NCBI RefSeq assembly: GCF_001625305.1 | Contig: NW_017802769.1 | Coordinates: 62,001 to 126,000, forward strand | Direction of reading: 5' to 3' | Source: Branchiostoma belcheri | Taxonomy: Eukaryota; Chordata; Leptocardii; Amphioxiformes; Branchiostomatidae | Length of the DNA: 64,000 nucleotides | Shown here: positions 44,201 through 54,499 of the stretch, piece after piece | How the letters are laid out: the number at the start of each line of letters is the position of its first letter | Position numbering within the stretch: the stretch's first letter is position 1 | Translations under genes and position numbers: made by a program | The notes under the pieces: model-generated | Told to the model about the DNA's origin: nothing | What the model saw: the letters and a program-made list of their open reading frames with translations, nothing else | The model's database searches: none

Positions 44201-47200
44201 ATTATCGGTCTGGTCCACTTGTCTTAGCCAATCCGCACAAAGGGGGGTCCAGTCTCGATAAATTCTTTCTTAAAAAATATGCGCTAATACGCTGTTTTCC
44301 ACGGCCGCATAGCCAGATTTAGTGCAAATATGCACAATTCAAAGAACCTTTGGTGAAAATAATATATTTCTTTGCGGATTTATGATGCCTTTTCACAGAT
44401 TTTTTTACTCGACCGAACCCGGAAGTGTTACGGGGGCATCTGATCTGGTAAAGGCGGCATGTAGTGAGTCACAAGTATGCAATTGAGTATTATGCAAACA
44501 TTACATGCGTACATTACTTAAACTACAACTTCTTGTAAACCCTTGTATATTTGACGTACTATAAGCTCAGTCACAGTGTGTTTTCGAGCGAAATATTTGT
44601 GGATACGCACCATGTGCCCGCTTTGATGTATGTCATAACACTGATTACCTTTAATTTTTAACGTCAGATTTAACGGTTCTGGTTGTCATTCTAAGTTTCA
44701 TTAGAGTTCCTTGTGGCAGATTATTAGAATTTCATAAGTTCGTGGGTACATGTTATGTACTGCAGATGAGAATGTTGACCTGTGTTAACACAACCAGGAA
44801 TGCTAAATCTAACACATACATTTAAAATTTAACACCATCAACTATATAATATATATAGTCATAAGAAACAACATATAGAAATATACAATAAAAAGCCCGG
44901 AGGTACATGTATAAAATCTCAGATTTTACTTGTTCTAACTTTAAACAAGATGATGGGCAGCTTAGCATCTTTCCTCTGAGTTAGCAGGAAGTTTAAAAAA
45001 ATTTTTATTGCAGACTCAGGCCACACCAATTTAATTTGCTGGTTCTCGGTTCTCGGATTCGCCTCTTTATTTTTTTCTGATTTGAAAAAACATTCTGCTT
45101 CTGAATCAACCCAAAAATGCTCATATTTTGCCCCCAACAATTGAGAAAAGTCCTTTTTCCTAGTTGTCACAGTTTTTCCATCTATCAATGCATTTGTTTG
45201 ATTAAAAGTTCAAAATTCCTTGTTTAAATATTAATCCAACCTTTTGTGTTGACTTCATGGCTCCTTTCATAGCATTTGGGGTTATAATAGGATGCCTAGA
45301 CCTGTTTTTATTTTTACCTCAGTCTACTATAATCATAAAAATGGAGGTTATACTAGTAATTGGCATGTGTGTGTCTGTGTTTCCACAATGTTGTGGTCAG
45401 CATAACTTATGAAGGCCTTAATGGATATTTTATATTTGGTATGTTGTTAGGACTTAGGAAGACAAAGGTCAAGGTCAAATATGGGCCTCCTGGTGGCTGA
45501 CCTTGGTACTGCAGCAGAACTTATGTTTTTTGTATCTTTTGTCCTGAACATGCTATGGTCCTGACCTTTTGGTGACAGATTAAGGAGGAAATTCTGTATT
45601 TACAGTGTTTTATAAGTACTTATACATGTAATGTATGTAATCTATGGAAGGTGGAACATCAACAGGTACCAATTATGCAAATGTTGATCTAATTTGCATA
45701 ATTAATGTGAAAATGATCTGATTCCTTATTGGTGAATGATTGGTATTTTATACCTTATGACATGTTTTAACAACACTATGCATGTATTAGGCATTAGAAA
45801 TATTGCCAAAGGATAGAAATTTCACACAGAAAATATTTGAGTTTAGAAAACCATGAATTAAACTACATGTAGATTATGGTAATTACGATCATCCTTCGAT
45901 AGTCAATGAGACAAATCCAAAAAAGAAAGCATTTACAAAAACATATTTATTTTATATTTCATGGAGGTTTGAGATCTCTGAATTCTTGTTACTTATCTTT
46001 TTTCGCCGTCATATTTCTTCTGAAAAAATCCGAGAGAGAACCAACATGGTAAATTGGTGTGGACTCAGAGACTTAAAATTTACCTATTTGTACATATTGC
46101 AATGCTGTGTTAACTTACTTGCAATAGTGGTGTGAGGACAGTATCCTTCGGCAAGCTGTATGTAGAAATCAAATTGAAGGCAGAAAGTTGCAGGATTTGA
46201 AATGGGCACAGCTTCTAGTCACACATTTCATAGATGAGAAAGACATTTTGGGCTTTCTTAAAGTACCTACTTTTCAAGCTGTACGTTTTCTACATTTTTA
46301 CCTTCGCCAAGAAGGTTAATTGTTTTGTTGGCATTCGTGTGTGTGTACACGTATGTGTGTGTGTGTGTGTGTGAACACGATAACTCAAGAAGGCTAACTA
46401 AAGATGGATTGTCTTTATATTTCGTAGGTGGATTACTAATAAGGTCTTGTTGACACCTCGAACTGATTAGATTTTGGACCCCCTGGCGGCTTGTTATGGT
46501 ACTGCAACTGAACTTCCGATTTTGATATCTCGTGATCTGGACATGGTAGGGTCACTAGATTTGGATGGTACTGTAGGTAGCTCTTGGGCTGGGGAAGCAG
46601 GGTCATGAGTTTGGGCCCTGTAGCGGCTTGTTCTTGAACTGCAGATTCTGAAGCATTCGTTGAAAAATATTCGAAGGAGGATAACTCAGCACGTCGGCAG
46701 AACGTACTGCGCCTGCGCAAAACCCTGTATTTTCACGGTTTTCGATGGATTTTTGGTCAATGTTGCATCAGAATTTTGCCTGTTGCAGAGGATATCTTTT
46801 CCAACATAACATTTGGAAACTACAGACGGGATGTTAACCTTATATGCACGAATACGACCTTATATGAGACGTTCTACTGAAGTGCTATGCACAATACATT
46901 ACGGGTTTCACGCAGGTGCCGTGCGTTCTGCCGACGTGCTGGATAACTCAAGAATCGATTGACGGATTTTTGGTATGTGGGTAGCCTTAAGAATGCTTGA
47001 CATATTAAAATGATAGTTATGCAAATCAGCAGCTTATTAGCATAATTAATGTGGATATTCTATAAATCTGCTACCTTCCATAATATGATTATTCAAACAT
47101 GTGGCATGTGTAATTGTGAAGAAGAAGCTAGAGCATTTGGCAGATAGTGGTTATGCAAATGAAGGCCTAATTTGCATAATAAATGCGAAAAAGCTGTAAT

Positions 47201-50200
47201 TCCATAGTAACTGCAGGGAATCTCATACTTGTGGCATTTTTAAGTGAAGTGAAGGCGGACATCACTAAAAAACATACAAATCAGGACCTCATTTGCATAA
47301 TTCATAAAGAAATTCTAGATTGGCCATTTTTCATAAGACATGACTGTCATTAGGTGAATACATGTACCCGGTAACATGATTAACTGATATAATTCATGCA
47401 AATTGGGATCTTCAGATAAGAAAGATGAAAATGATTTAAAATTCGTCAACTCTCGTCAAGGCCCAAGGGTAACATTAGGCGAAGGTATGAGGTCGTGGAA
47501 CTCTAGTTATACATGTATTTACAAATCTGGACAAATCTCAGGACGTTATTAATAGACATTCAGTTAATAGTCATACCACATACATGTAACCTTGTTCTGA
47601 CTTTAAACAAGATGATGGGCAGCTTAGCATCTTAAAAGTTTCCTCAAAGATTTTTCTTGCAGACTCAGAGACTTAAAATTTACATCTTTGTACATATTGC
47701 AGCTGTGTCAATAACTTACTTGCAGTACTGGTGCCAGGACTGAAGTACTTACTGTTATAGAGTGGGCGGCCTATGATTGCGCACACAAACAAAAAAGCAC
47801 CTAGACATCCCCAGTAGAAGCCAAATGCAATATCAGCTTTAGACTCGTCACGATGGGCTTCTGATAGTAGAAAGGTGAACAGTGATGAAGTCACTTGTGA
47901 CATAAAGATTTCTGCGTTTCAGCATTCCTAAAGAGCAACCGTCTAAATGTTAAATCATCAAGTTTGAATGGACCAGAAAAACAAAAGGATTATAGCCAAA
48001 AGTATTGTAACAAAAGTTCAAAGTTTCAATGTGGGCTTTTTTGTTTTAACCAGAGGAAAGACAACATTATCATTGCCTATTTTTCAATGTGTCTTGGAGG
48101 GAAGACCCCAGAAACAAAAACAGAAAAACACAAAAGTAAAATATCATCAGTAGGAAATATTGACTCAACTTTCTAAAATGATCTAAAGATATTGACAAAT
48201 CATTAGCTATGGCTAAAGACAAACAAGACTTATTAAGTAGAGTTTAACGCACTTGTTCTTTCAGCTGTGATGTTGAATGTCATACTTCCACGAAGCATCT
48301 GATCCAGTTGTATGCACCCACTCCAGTCATCATGATGGAGACAGATGTATGTGTAATGGACATCCTTAGGTATGTTCAGGTGAAGGCTGGTTTTCAATGT
48401 TTGGATGCGTGGATCTTTATCTGTATTATGTAATTACATTACATGATTGTTTATTTGGTAAGAAAGACAGTGTCCAAACATTACAGCCTACTGGTAGTGG
48501 CTGAAATGTTATTCAATCCAGGGACATTACAGCAGGTTAAATCCTATCTTAGTACAATGTAAAATGTAATTTTAGCCATCAAAATAGTATTTACATGACA
48601 TTACATGTACATAAAAATATACTTAGTAAACTCATCCACATACATCATATGTAAGATTTTCATCATTTAAAAGTACATAATATTATTGACTAATATATGT
48701 TGCAGTTTCACTAAAGCCTTTTGTATCACTTCTAAAATATATCTGAAGTCCAGCACAAGTGTCAGTGTTACATTGTACACAGTACAATGTAATATGTTTA
48801 CAGACAGTATAATTATGTATCTGGCTGATAAAAAGTCCATCAGACGACCATAATTTATTACACATTTTAAAGAGCCTTGCAAGACTCATTGACAAATATT
48901 GAATTGTAACTGAAATATTTAACTGAAACTCTTTGTACCTGGTTGTGGTGTCCATTTGAAAAAGAATATTGCAGCTGTTAAAGCACCTCCAAGTAAAAGT
49001 ACTAACAGTATGAGCCACGGGAACCAGCTGTAGTATGTGCTGCACCTCTGTCGCAGAGTGACAAAATGGGGGACAAGTTTCAGTGCAGGATGTTATGGTA
49101 AATACACATCTATAACATTCCAGGTGTTCAGACAGTTGGTATCATAGCAATCTCCTATTGCCCAGGGGTTCCAGAGTATACAGTGCAATTTTACGGAATA
49201 CAATGCAAGTTTATACGATTGCACTGTATTCCGTAAAGTTGCACTGTATACTAATACGATTGCACTGTATTCCTTAAAATTGCACTGTATACTCTGGCAC
49301 CCCTGTTGCCACTAACCCTAAATTTTGACCTACTAGAAAGAATCTATTATCTGCTGCAATTCTAGCCTGGATACCATCCGGATTTTCGCTCTGCAATGCT
49401 AAAAAAATTGGATAGCGTTGGGGAGCGAAAATCCAAATGGTTACCCTGAGGCTACTGCTATGCTGTGTGCCTGCAAAGCTGGTGTGTTAATAATTACATT
49501 GTAGGCCGGCTGTACCCTGTCAAATACCAACATGAATGTCTAGTTTACACTTGATTATTTATCACATTAAAAATTTTATTTAGTTGAGATAGGAAATTCA
49601 ATTCGAAACCCGTGATAACTGGGAAAACTGGTGATAACTCCTTTCAGTACATTCATTTTTTTTACTATAACAAACTAATTTCCCCACATAGACCATTCAT
49701 ATTTTAGTGAATTAATGAGATAGCGACCCTCTATCTCATTGATTCAGTAGAAAAAATTTTTGTCTAGTAAATTATGAGATCTATGAATTAGTAAATTAAT
49801 GAGGGGGTCGATATCTCATTGATTCACTAGATAGAGAACAAAATTCTCATTCTCGTGAATTAATGAGATAGAGGGTCACTATCTCATTAATTCACTAGAT
49901 AGAGACCAAAATTCTACTAGTAAATTAATTTCTGTCGGAAAATCCATGTATAGTTTCCTTGAAACCTTAAAGGTTAAATTGCAAGCATTCAAAAGTCAAT
50001 AATCTTTGCAGGGTGCAATTATTACATGTAACGTTATGTGGCAAAGAACCCCTCAACTAACCGAATGTTGTTGTCCTGTGAATGGCATCTTGATGGTTCT
50101 GGTAGAGTAGCAGGTGTGCTCAATGTCAGCTTTAGACTGCTTCGAAGCTTCAAACTGCAAAAGTGCTTCGAATTTTCTACTGCGTATGTCCTAACAGCTT

Positions 50201-51345
50201 CACTTCTGGCTCTTTCCCTTCAGGCCTGGAAAGTCCCATGATGTCATTCTTTGTCCCTTTGCTTGTTCAACTTGGTGGAAAAACCTGTCCAGTCTGAATG
50301 ATTAAAGGGTCTGGTTGGGGGTTCCTGGCAATGCCTAATGCTGAATTCTGCAGGATTTATCCCCTAATCCCCAAGCTGATTGTTTGCTTTACTTTTAAAT
50401 TTACTTTATCCGGCCACTTCTGCCTCTATGGGGGCGTCAAAGGACCAGTCGAGTCGCTTGCTGAAGTGTCGGGCCATGGGTGCTCAGTGTCTCTGTCACG
50501 CCATGTATCCAGATGCGGCGGGGTCTCCCTCTGACCCTCTGGCCTGGCTATTGGATGTTGGGCTGGTTGTGAGGGTGGCAGTCTGACGAGCTGATTGTTT
50601 AAGCCTGTCAAACAATACACTTTATGTTCATGGTAGCAAAATTTCACGGTCTGAGAAAAATAGAGGTGTTCACGGAACTCATATTCACGGTGTTGACAGA
50701 TGCTGGAAAAAGAATTTAAGTCCAGGAACTATTTGTTGACTGTTTAATCATGATAAGTTCACAGTACAGAAGTGACAGGGAAAACCGTGAAGTCGGCGTG
50801 AACATAAAAGTACAATATGTACCGTGAAATAATCAGGAATTACCCAACTCTACTGTAGCTCTGCTTGGAGATTATTAACATTATATAGACTTTGTGTGCT
50901 TGTGCAAGAACATATGTCCTTTAATTGCCTGCATCCCCTTTTCATATGCAGCCACACATTCATTGTATCCATGTGTTTGTTTTGCTTTTCTCGAGTCACA
51001 ATTACATTTCTATCTTGGAGAGTGTGTAAGCTTACATGCAATTCAAAACTTGTGACAACTTGTTTTTACCTTAAAATCACCATGATCATGACATTTCTGT
51101 GATTGCGTATTGTTTGATTGTTTTTTTAACTTACAAGTAAGTACAGACTGAAGTAATATCCCATTGTTTTTTTTCTTGTTTCCACAGCCAACGTAGGTCC
51201 CAGTATACGCAGGGGCAAAGTACCACCAGCCGCCTGATTTGAACATCAATTCTGCACCTAATGGGAGAGAAACCATTATAAGGCAGACCAGAGAAGACAG
51301 CCAGATCTTCAAATTATGTTTCCTTCCTAAGCTCATACTGCCCAA
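40732..51345 (-). CDS. TIR-domain transmembrane receptor-like gene
   Basis: I joined minus-strand exons 48939-49047, 48253-48420, 47720-47860, 46119-46155, 43701-43755, 42895-42984, 42499-42540, 41910-42135 and 40732(or 40758)-41285, all phase-consistent. A candidate signal-peptide exon lies at 51135-51345; an exon seems missing between it and 49047. Order: hydrophobic segment (WFPWLILLVLLLGGALTAA), an ~60-residue Cys-containing domain possibly of Ig type (YTYICLHHDDWSGC), a second membrane segment (FYWGCLGAFLFVCAIIG), a Ser/Thr-rich juxtamembrane linker made of short exons, a helical stretch, then a TIR domain. TIR domains signal through homotypic contacts with adaptors such as MyD88, as in IL-1R/TLR receptors. 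The ligand is unknown. The 3' end meets a transposon. Confidence 0.7.
41692..41761. repeat. 70-bp hairpin
   Basis: CCTTGTTAGCTTTCGTCC and CTCCCCAAGA pair with TCTTGGGGAG and GGACGAAAGCTAACAAGG around a 12-nt loop; nearly perfect. Confidence 0.75.
41910..42135 (-). CDS. TIR-receptor exon, cytoplasmic linker
   Basis: Acceptor TATTGCACAG, donor GTACAT. Codes DNTRRTLLGKLDCVKSARQN through VKELEAKIRASAYSSE, with a helical look. Its last G joins CA of the TIR exon to give Ala-Pro-Leu-Lys. Confidence 0.7.
42499..42540 (-). CDS. TIR-receptor microexon (42 nt)
   Basis: VEHPCAVNIISQID between ACATGTAG and the consensus donor GTAAGT; phase 0 both ends. Confidence 0.55.
42895..42984 (-). CDS. TIR-receptor exon, Ser/Thr-rich linker
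   Basis: Acceptor CTACATTTCAG, donor GTGAGT. Codes TASSPLIAPAVSSKVQQTQN and ASTGGACSSR; phase 0. Confidence 0.65.
43701..43755 (-). CDS. TIR-receptor exon, juxtamembrane
   Basis: Acceptor TTTCTACATACAG, donor GTAGGA. Codes LPKECSNVKEDASPRSEN. Its first 12 nt and upstream intron are shared with the microexon at 46155. Confidence 0.6.
43949..44905. mobile_element. ~0.96-kb insertion with short inverted ends
   Basis: TACCTCCGGG at the left and CCCGGAGGTA at the right. The homologous place in the sister intron (near 47600) reads CATGTAACCTTGTTCTGACTT without this block, so it is an insertion. Confidence 0.5.
45019..46062. mobile_element. PIF/Harbinger-like element, enlarged copy 3
   Basis: GGCCACACCAATTTAATTTG begins it and AAATTGGTGTGG ends it, flanked by ACTCA twice (45014-45018, 46063-46067). 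The sister intron has the intact empty site, GCAGACTCAGAGACTT, at 47660. It is ~700 bp longer than the ~350-bp MITE copies, so it carries a further insertion around 45310-45990. Confidence 0.7.
46119..46155 (-). CDS. TIR-receptor chimeric microexon (37 nt)
   Basis: Acceptor CTACATACAG and donor GTAAGT. In the joined frame it codes TCRRILSSHHYCK. Its 5' part copies the start of exon 43755-43701 (TTGCCGAAGGA) and its 3' part copies the end of the membrane exon (TGCAA/GTAAGTTA). Confidence 0.55.
46299..47487. mobile_element. ~1.2-kb interspersed element with CCTTCGCC ends
   Basis: Left TACCTTCGCCAAGAAGG, right ATTAGGCGAAGGTA. It contains repeated TTATGCAAAT / TAATTTGCATAATTAATG blocks and a (TG)n run at 46354-46372. 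A 255-bp MITE is nested in it. Confidence 0.5.
46687..46941. mobile_element. Nested 255-bp MITE
   Basis: CAGCACGTCGGCAGAACG and its perfect inverse CGTTCTGCCGACGTGCTG form the ends. GATAACT flanks both sides (7 bp, or 8 with the shared C), in the range of hAT-type duplications. Confidence 0.7.
47720..47860 (-). CDS. TIR-receptor transmembrane exon
   Basis: Acceptor CTTTCTACTATCAG, donor GTAAGT, phase 1 to 1. AHRDESKADIAFGFYWGCLG then AFLFVCAIIGRPLYNSKYF: one clear membrane span followed by a positively charged cytoplasmic side. Confidence 0.75.
48253..48420 (-). CDS. TIR-receptor exon, probable extracellular domain
   Basis: Acceptor CATAATACAG, donor GTGCGT, phase 1 to 1. DKDPRIQTLKTSLHLNIPKD then YTYICLHHDDWSGCIQLDQM, with an N-linked site NIT. 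The YTYIC motif resembles the C-terminal Cys strand of Ig domains, but this alone does not prove an Ig fold. Confidence 0.7.
48939..49047 (-). CDS. TIR-receptor exon with N-terminal hydrophobic segment
   Basis: Acceptor CTCTGCGACAG, donor GTACAA, phase 0 to 1. CSTYYSWFPWLILLVLLLGG then ALTAAIFFFKWTPQP: a strong hydrophobic run that could be a signal anchor or a second membrane span. Confidence 0.65.
49163..49305. mobile_element. 143-bp hAT-like palindromic MITE
   Basis: CAGGGGTTCCAGAGTATACA..GCAATTTTA and its inverse ending GGCACCCCTG. Inside, TGCACTGTATTCC repeats alternate in orientation. TTGCC occurs directly at both flanks. Confidence 0.6.
49363..49455. mobile_element. Hairpin MITE, TAGYCTGG family, second copy
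   Basis: TAGCCTGGATACCATCCGGA..TTTCGCTC facing GAGCGAAAATCC..GGTTACCCTGAGGCTA. Confidence 0.55.
49705..49925. repeat. Cluster of ATTAATGAGATAG palindromes
   Basis: GTGAATTAATGAGATAG, the complement CTATCTCATTAATTCAC and AGGGTC spacers occur three to four times in alternating orientation. Confidence 0.65.
51135..51345 (-). CDS. Candidate first exon with signal peptide
   Basis: ATG opens MGSMSLGRKHNLKIWLSSLV then CLIMVSLPLGAE, a typical signal peptide, followed by SGGWWYFAPAYTGTYVGCGN. The exon ends at GTAAGTT in phase 1, which does not fit the phase-0 start of 49047, so one exon is missing or the boundary differs. CTCTCCCATTAG inside could also be an acceptor. Confidence 0.4.
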
Positions 51346-52840
51346 ATGTATTTTTCAATGGAAGAGAACCCAAGCAACCATTAGCCTATTAATGTAAGGC
51401 TGTTCAACAACAATGTGTACATTTCAAATAGATTCTGTACCACTTTTGCTGGATGTAGACTGCCAGAGCCTTTCCATTGAATATTGCCATCTTACATTGT
51501 GACATTCATACAAATGCTGTTTGAAGGTGACAAAAGATTTTTGAGTCTTTTTTTTTTCAAATAAATACCATATTTAATACAAGAGTCACATTGTCAAAGA
51601 ATTAGGGCCAGAGCAACTCAATAGCATATTGAACCTCTGTATTCCATTGAGATTTGTATCTTCACTGTTGCATTTTGTGTCCATAAACTGAGTTTTCATT
51701 CGGTCATTCCTCCTCCCAATTTACATTCCAGTTGATTAATGCTATGTTAATTACTACATGTTACAACATGACCAAAGATTATTAGACAATGCCTATGGCA
51801 CAATGTTAATGTCATTAAGATGGTGGCACCAACAGCATTATTGGCTATAAGATTGCCTTTAGTATATTACTCTGTAAAAACTTAAGATGCTTTTGTTTGA
51901 TTATTGTGTTGATAATTTCTTTAAGGTAATCATTGTTCATTAAGTTTCAAGTAAATATGTTGACTCAGTTGACATAAAAGTCAAAGGTAGCCATAAACAT
52001 TATTGTCACATGACTATATGTACATTATCGTGATGTCAATGTATAAAGTCATCATACATCATGTTTAGAAAAAGAAACTGGCAAATGTTACCTTATTTTC
52101 TTATGTTGCACTTATTTTATGTTTTATAAGAAATGTTTTTGTAGAGTAGCAAAGACTTGTTCGCACACTGTTATGCTCTGACTACATTTTGTGTTTGTTT
52201 CTTTGATATCTATGCACTTTGCACAATGTCAGTCATTTAATCAAGAGACTACTGTGACATGAAGTTGAAAGAATCTCTTGTGAGAGGGTTAATTGCCAAG
52301 CATGTAGAATGGAATTAACTATTTCAGTGAGCAGCATAGATTTTGCATAGTTTTGTTGCTGTTTTCTAAACTTTTGTGCATTTTGTATTGGAATAGTATT
52401 ATTTGATCAGTATACATATTATTTTGATGAGTAGAAATATTTCCATGGTTTACCATCACTGAAGAAATACAAGTAACAAGTTACTCCTATTACTAATTAT
52501 CATATGAAGGTCTGTAAGCAATATTAGACAGAACTGTTTTTTGTGTGTGTGTTGTGACAACTTAAGTTAGTTGCAATAGTTGTTGTTTATAGAGATATCT
52601 AGGGATGTAGACCGTCCCATGTTTATTGGTCCTTGAAAGTTTGTAAATAAAGTTTGTTGTCCAGTTAATATGTTCTGTGTCATCATGTGGAGTTCTGTTT
52701 CAATCAGCCAATCATAATGGGGCTAGGATCTATCTGAAATGTGTGTGCTTAAATAACCAGGCTTCCCGAACAATTCATTCAACAAGCTTAATGAAAATTC
52801 ATATGATGATGAAAAGCCTAATGAGTAGTTGTAAAAAAGT
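51346..52840. other. Upstream region of the TIR gene, nothing recognised
   Basis: AT-rich, without an ORF or repeat that I can support. It presumably holds the promoter of the minus-strand receptor gene. Confidence 0.3.
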
Positions 52841-52865
52841 CTAGTTATACATCCACAATACTTCA

Positions 52866-52893
52866 TGATGATGATGATGATGATGATGATGAA
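52866..52893 (+). repeat. (ATG)n microsatellite
   Basis: Nine uninterrupted ATG/GAT triplets. Confidence 0.85.
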
Positions 52894-52917
52894 TGAAAGC
52901 CTTGCAAACTTTGAATG

Positions 52918-53795
52918 TTTGAGAAACGTTAAAACTGGGTATTTTTTTCGCCCTCTATGCAGCAAACACCCTTTCCCTGGCGCCCTCCCCTTCCATCAAT
53001 TTCTTTCAGAAGGCTAGAATTTTTCTGTCATATTCGAATTCCCTAAATTTAGTGCATTGAATCCTTTATATGAATCTAAATTGATAATGCTTAATATACA
53101 TAATCAATTCACTGCCTTATTGCTTTTCTTTTTAAAAACAAACCCTGCTTATACAAATGTATATAGTTCTGAACACGTTAAAATCGCGATGGATCAAAAG
53201 CGCCCCACAACGGCGATAAAACATCACTGCAGTAATAGGAGCAACTGAACCAACGTATTGCTGCAGTCCTGCACCGGACTGCCAGGGACCGCTTTTGATC
53301 CATGCACTGCACTTCACTTTCATAACCTGGTACACTGAGTCCTATCGTAAATATGGCGGACATCCTCGTGGCTCTAAACTGCAAACCTCCTTATAATACC
53401 GAGACATACTTATATACATAGTTAAGTTAGGCAGCGGAGAGATGCTAGTCTAAAAGGGCCCTATAGCCTTGAAGATGCAGTGATGTTTATCGCCGTTGTG
53501 GGGCGCTTTTGATCCATCGCGATTTTAACGTGTTCAGAACGAAAGACAATGATAGAAGCAGGGTTTCTGAATAGAAAGGTAAGTGATAAGGCAGTCAATT
53601 GATTATTCTGTAAACCTTATTAATTTAGATAGAGAAATTCAACGCACTAAATTTAGGGGAAATGACAATGAAAGGAAGATTCTAGCCTTCTAAAAGAAGT
53701 TTATGGGTAAGGGTAGTGCGCCAGGGAAAGGGTGTTAGTTACACAGAGGGCGAGAAAAATACCCGAAGGTTTAACGTTTCTCAAATACTCATTTA
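52918..53795. mobile_element. ~0.88-kb imperfect inverted-repeat element
   Basis: Outer TTTGAGAAACGTTAAA and its inverse TTTAACGTTTCTCAAA; then CCCTTTCCCTGGCGCC, CTAAATTTAGTGC, CACGTTAAAATCGCGATGG and GGCGATAAACATCACTGCA all recur in inverse order. Arms are about 330 nt, core about 220 nt. Confidence 0.65.
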
Positions 53796-54258
53796 AGCCC
53801 GTTAAAACCAACTGCAATGTGGTCATTTATTGAAATAAACGATGAAATGGATATTTTTTAGGTTGAATGATAATGTGGCAATGTAAGGCAAATAATGATA
53901 TAATGAAAATAGTGTTGGTCTATCACGTTATAAAGCTTAACAAAGAAATGCAAATCATGACGACTCATTAACAGATGGCAAGATCACACCGGTGTTAAAT
54001 GTAATCTAATTATTTGATTGAGAATATGCAAATTCTGGTGATTCCTTATCAGGTGGTGAGACCACGCTGCAGGAAGATGGCCGGAGTGTGGATGGAAGGG
54101 AAAGAGCTCCGGTAAAATTCGTCTTGGAAGACGCACTACCCCCGTTTTAGGTGGTAAGTCGCACTTAACATTGTCCTTTATATAGTCGTGACTATTTGGG
54201 CCGAACGTATTGTTCTGAAATGAAGCTAAAACACAGAATGACGACCGGATTCCCTGGG

Positions 54259-54472
54259 TTTAAACATGGAGGTTACCTCCATGGTTTAAACTACTATCCA
54301 AGCAGAGGTTTAGGTTTATTTTTAGCGTGTTTTTAGGCTTTTTTTATCGGGGTTTCTCTTTTGCACTGATTTTTTTCCCACCAAAAATTCAGTGCAAAAG
54401 AGAAACCCCGATAAAAAAAGCCTAAAAACACGCTAAAAATAAACCCAAACCTCTGCTTGGAGAGTAGGCTTA
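54259..54472. repeat. Two adjacent hairpins
   Basis: GTTTAAACATGGAGGT/ACCTCCATGGTTTAAAC (54259-54292), then a ~73-bp arm pair: CCAAGCAGAGGTTTAGGT..CTTTTGCACTGA facing TCAGTGCAAAAG..CCTCTGCTTGG (54298-54462), with one or two mismatches. Confidence 0.75.
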
Positions 54473-54499
54473 AACCTGCACTTAGTAAAACGGCCACTG

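Noticed and set aside
50038..50647. Several overlapping 60-78-codon frames on both strands
   Set aside because: No splice context that joins them to the receptor gene and no recognisable motif; the overlap suggests chance frames in a GC-richer stretch.
54076..54111. AAGATGGCC start followed by a GTAAAA donor (MAGVWMEGKEL)
   Set aside because: The only good downstream acceptor (GTCTCCGCAG near 54848) leads to an immediate stop, so a coding role is not supported.
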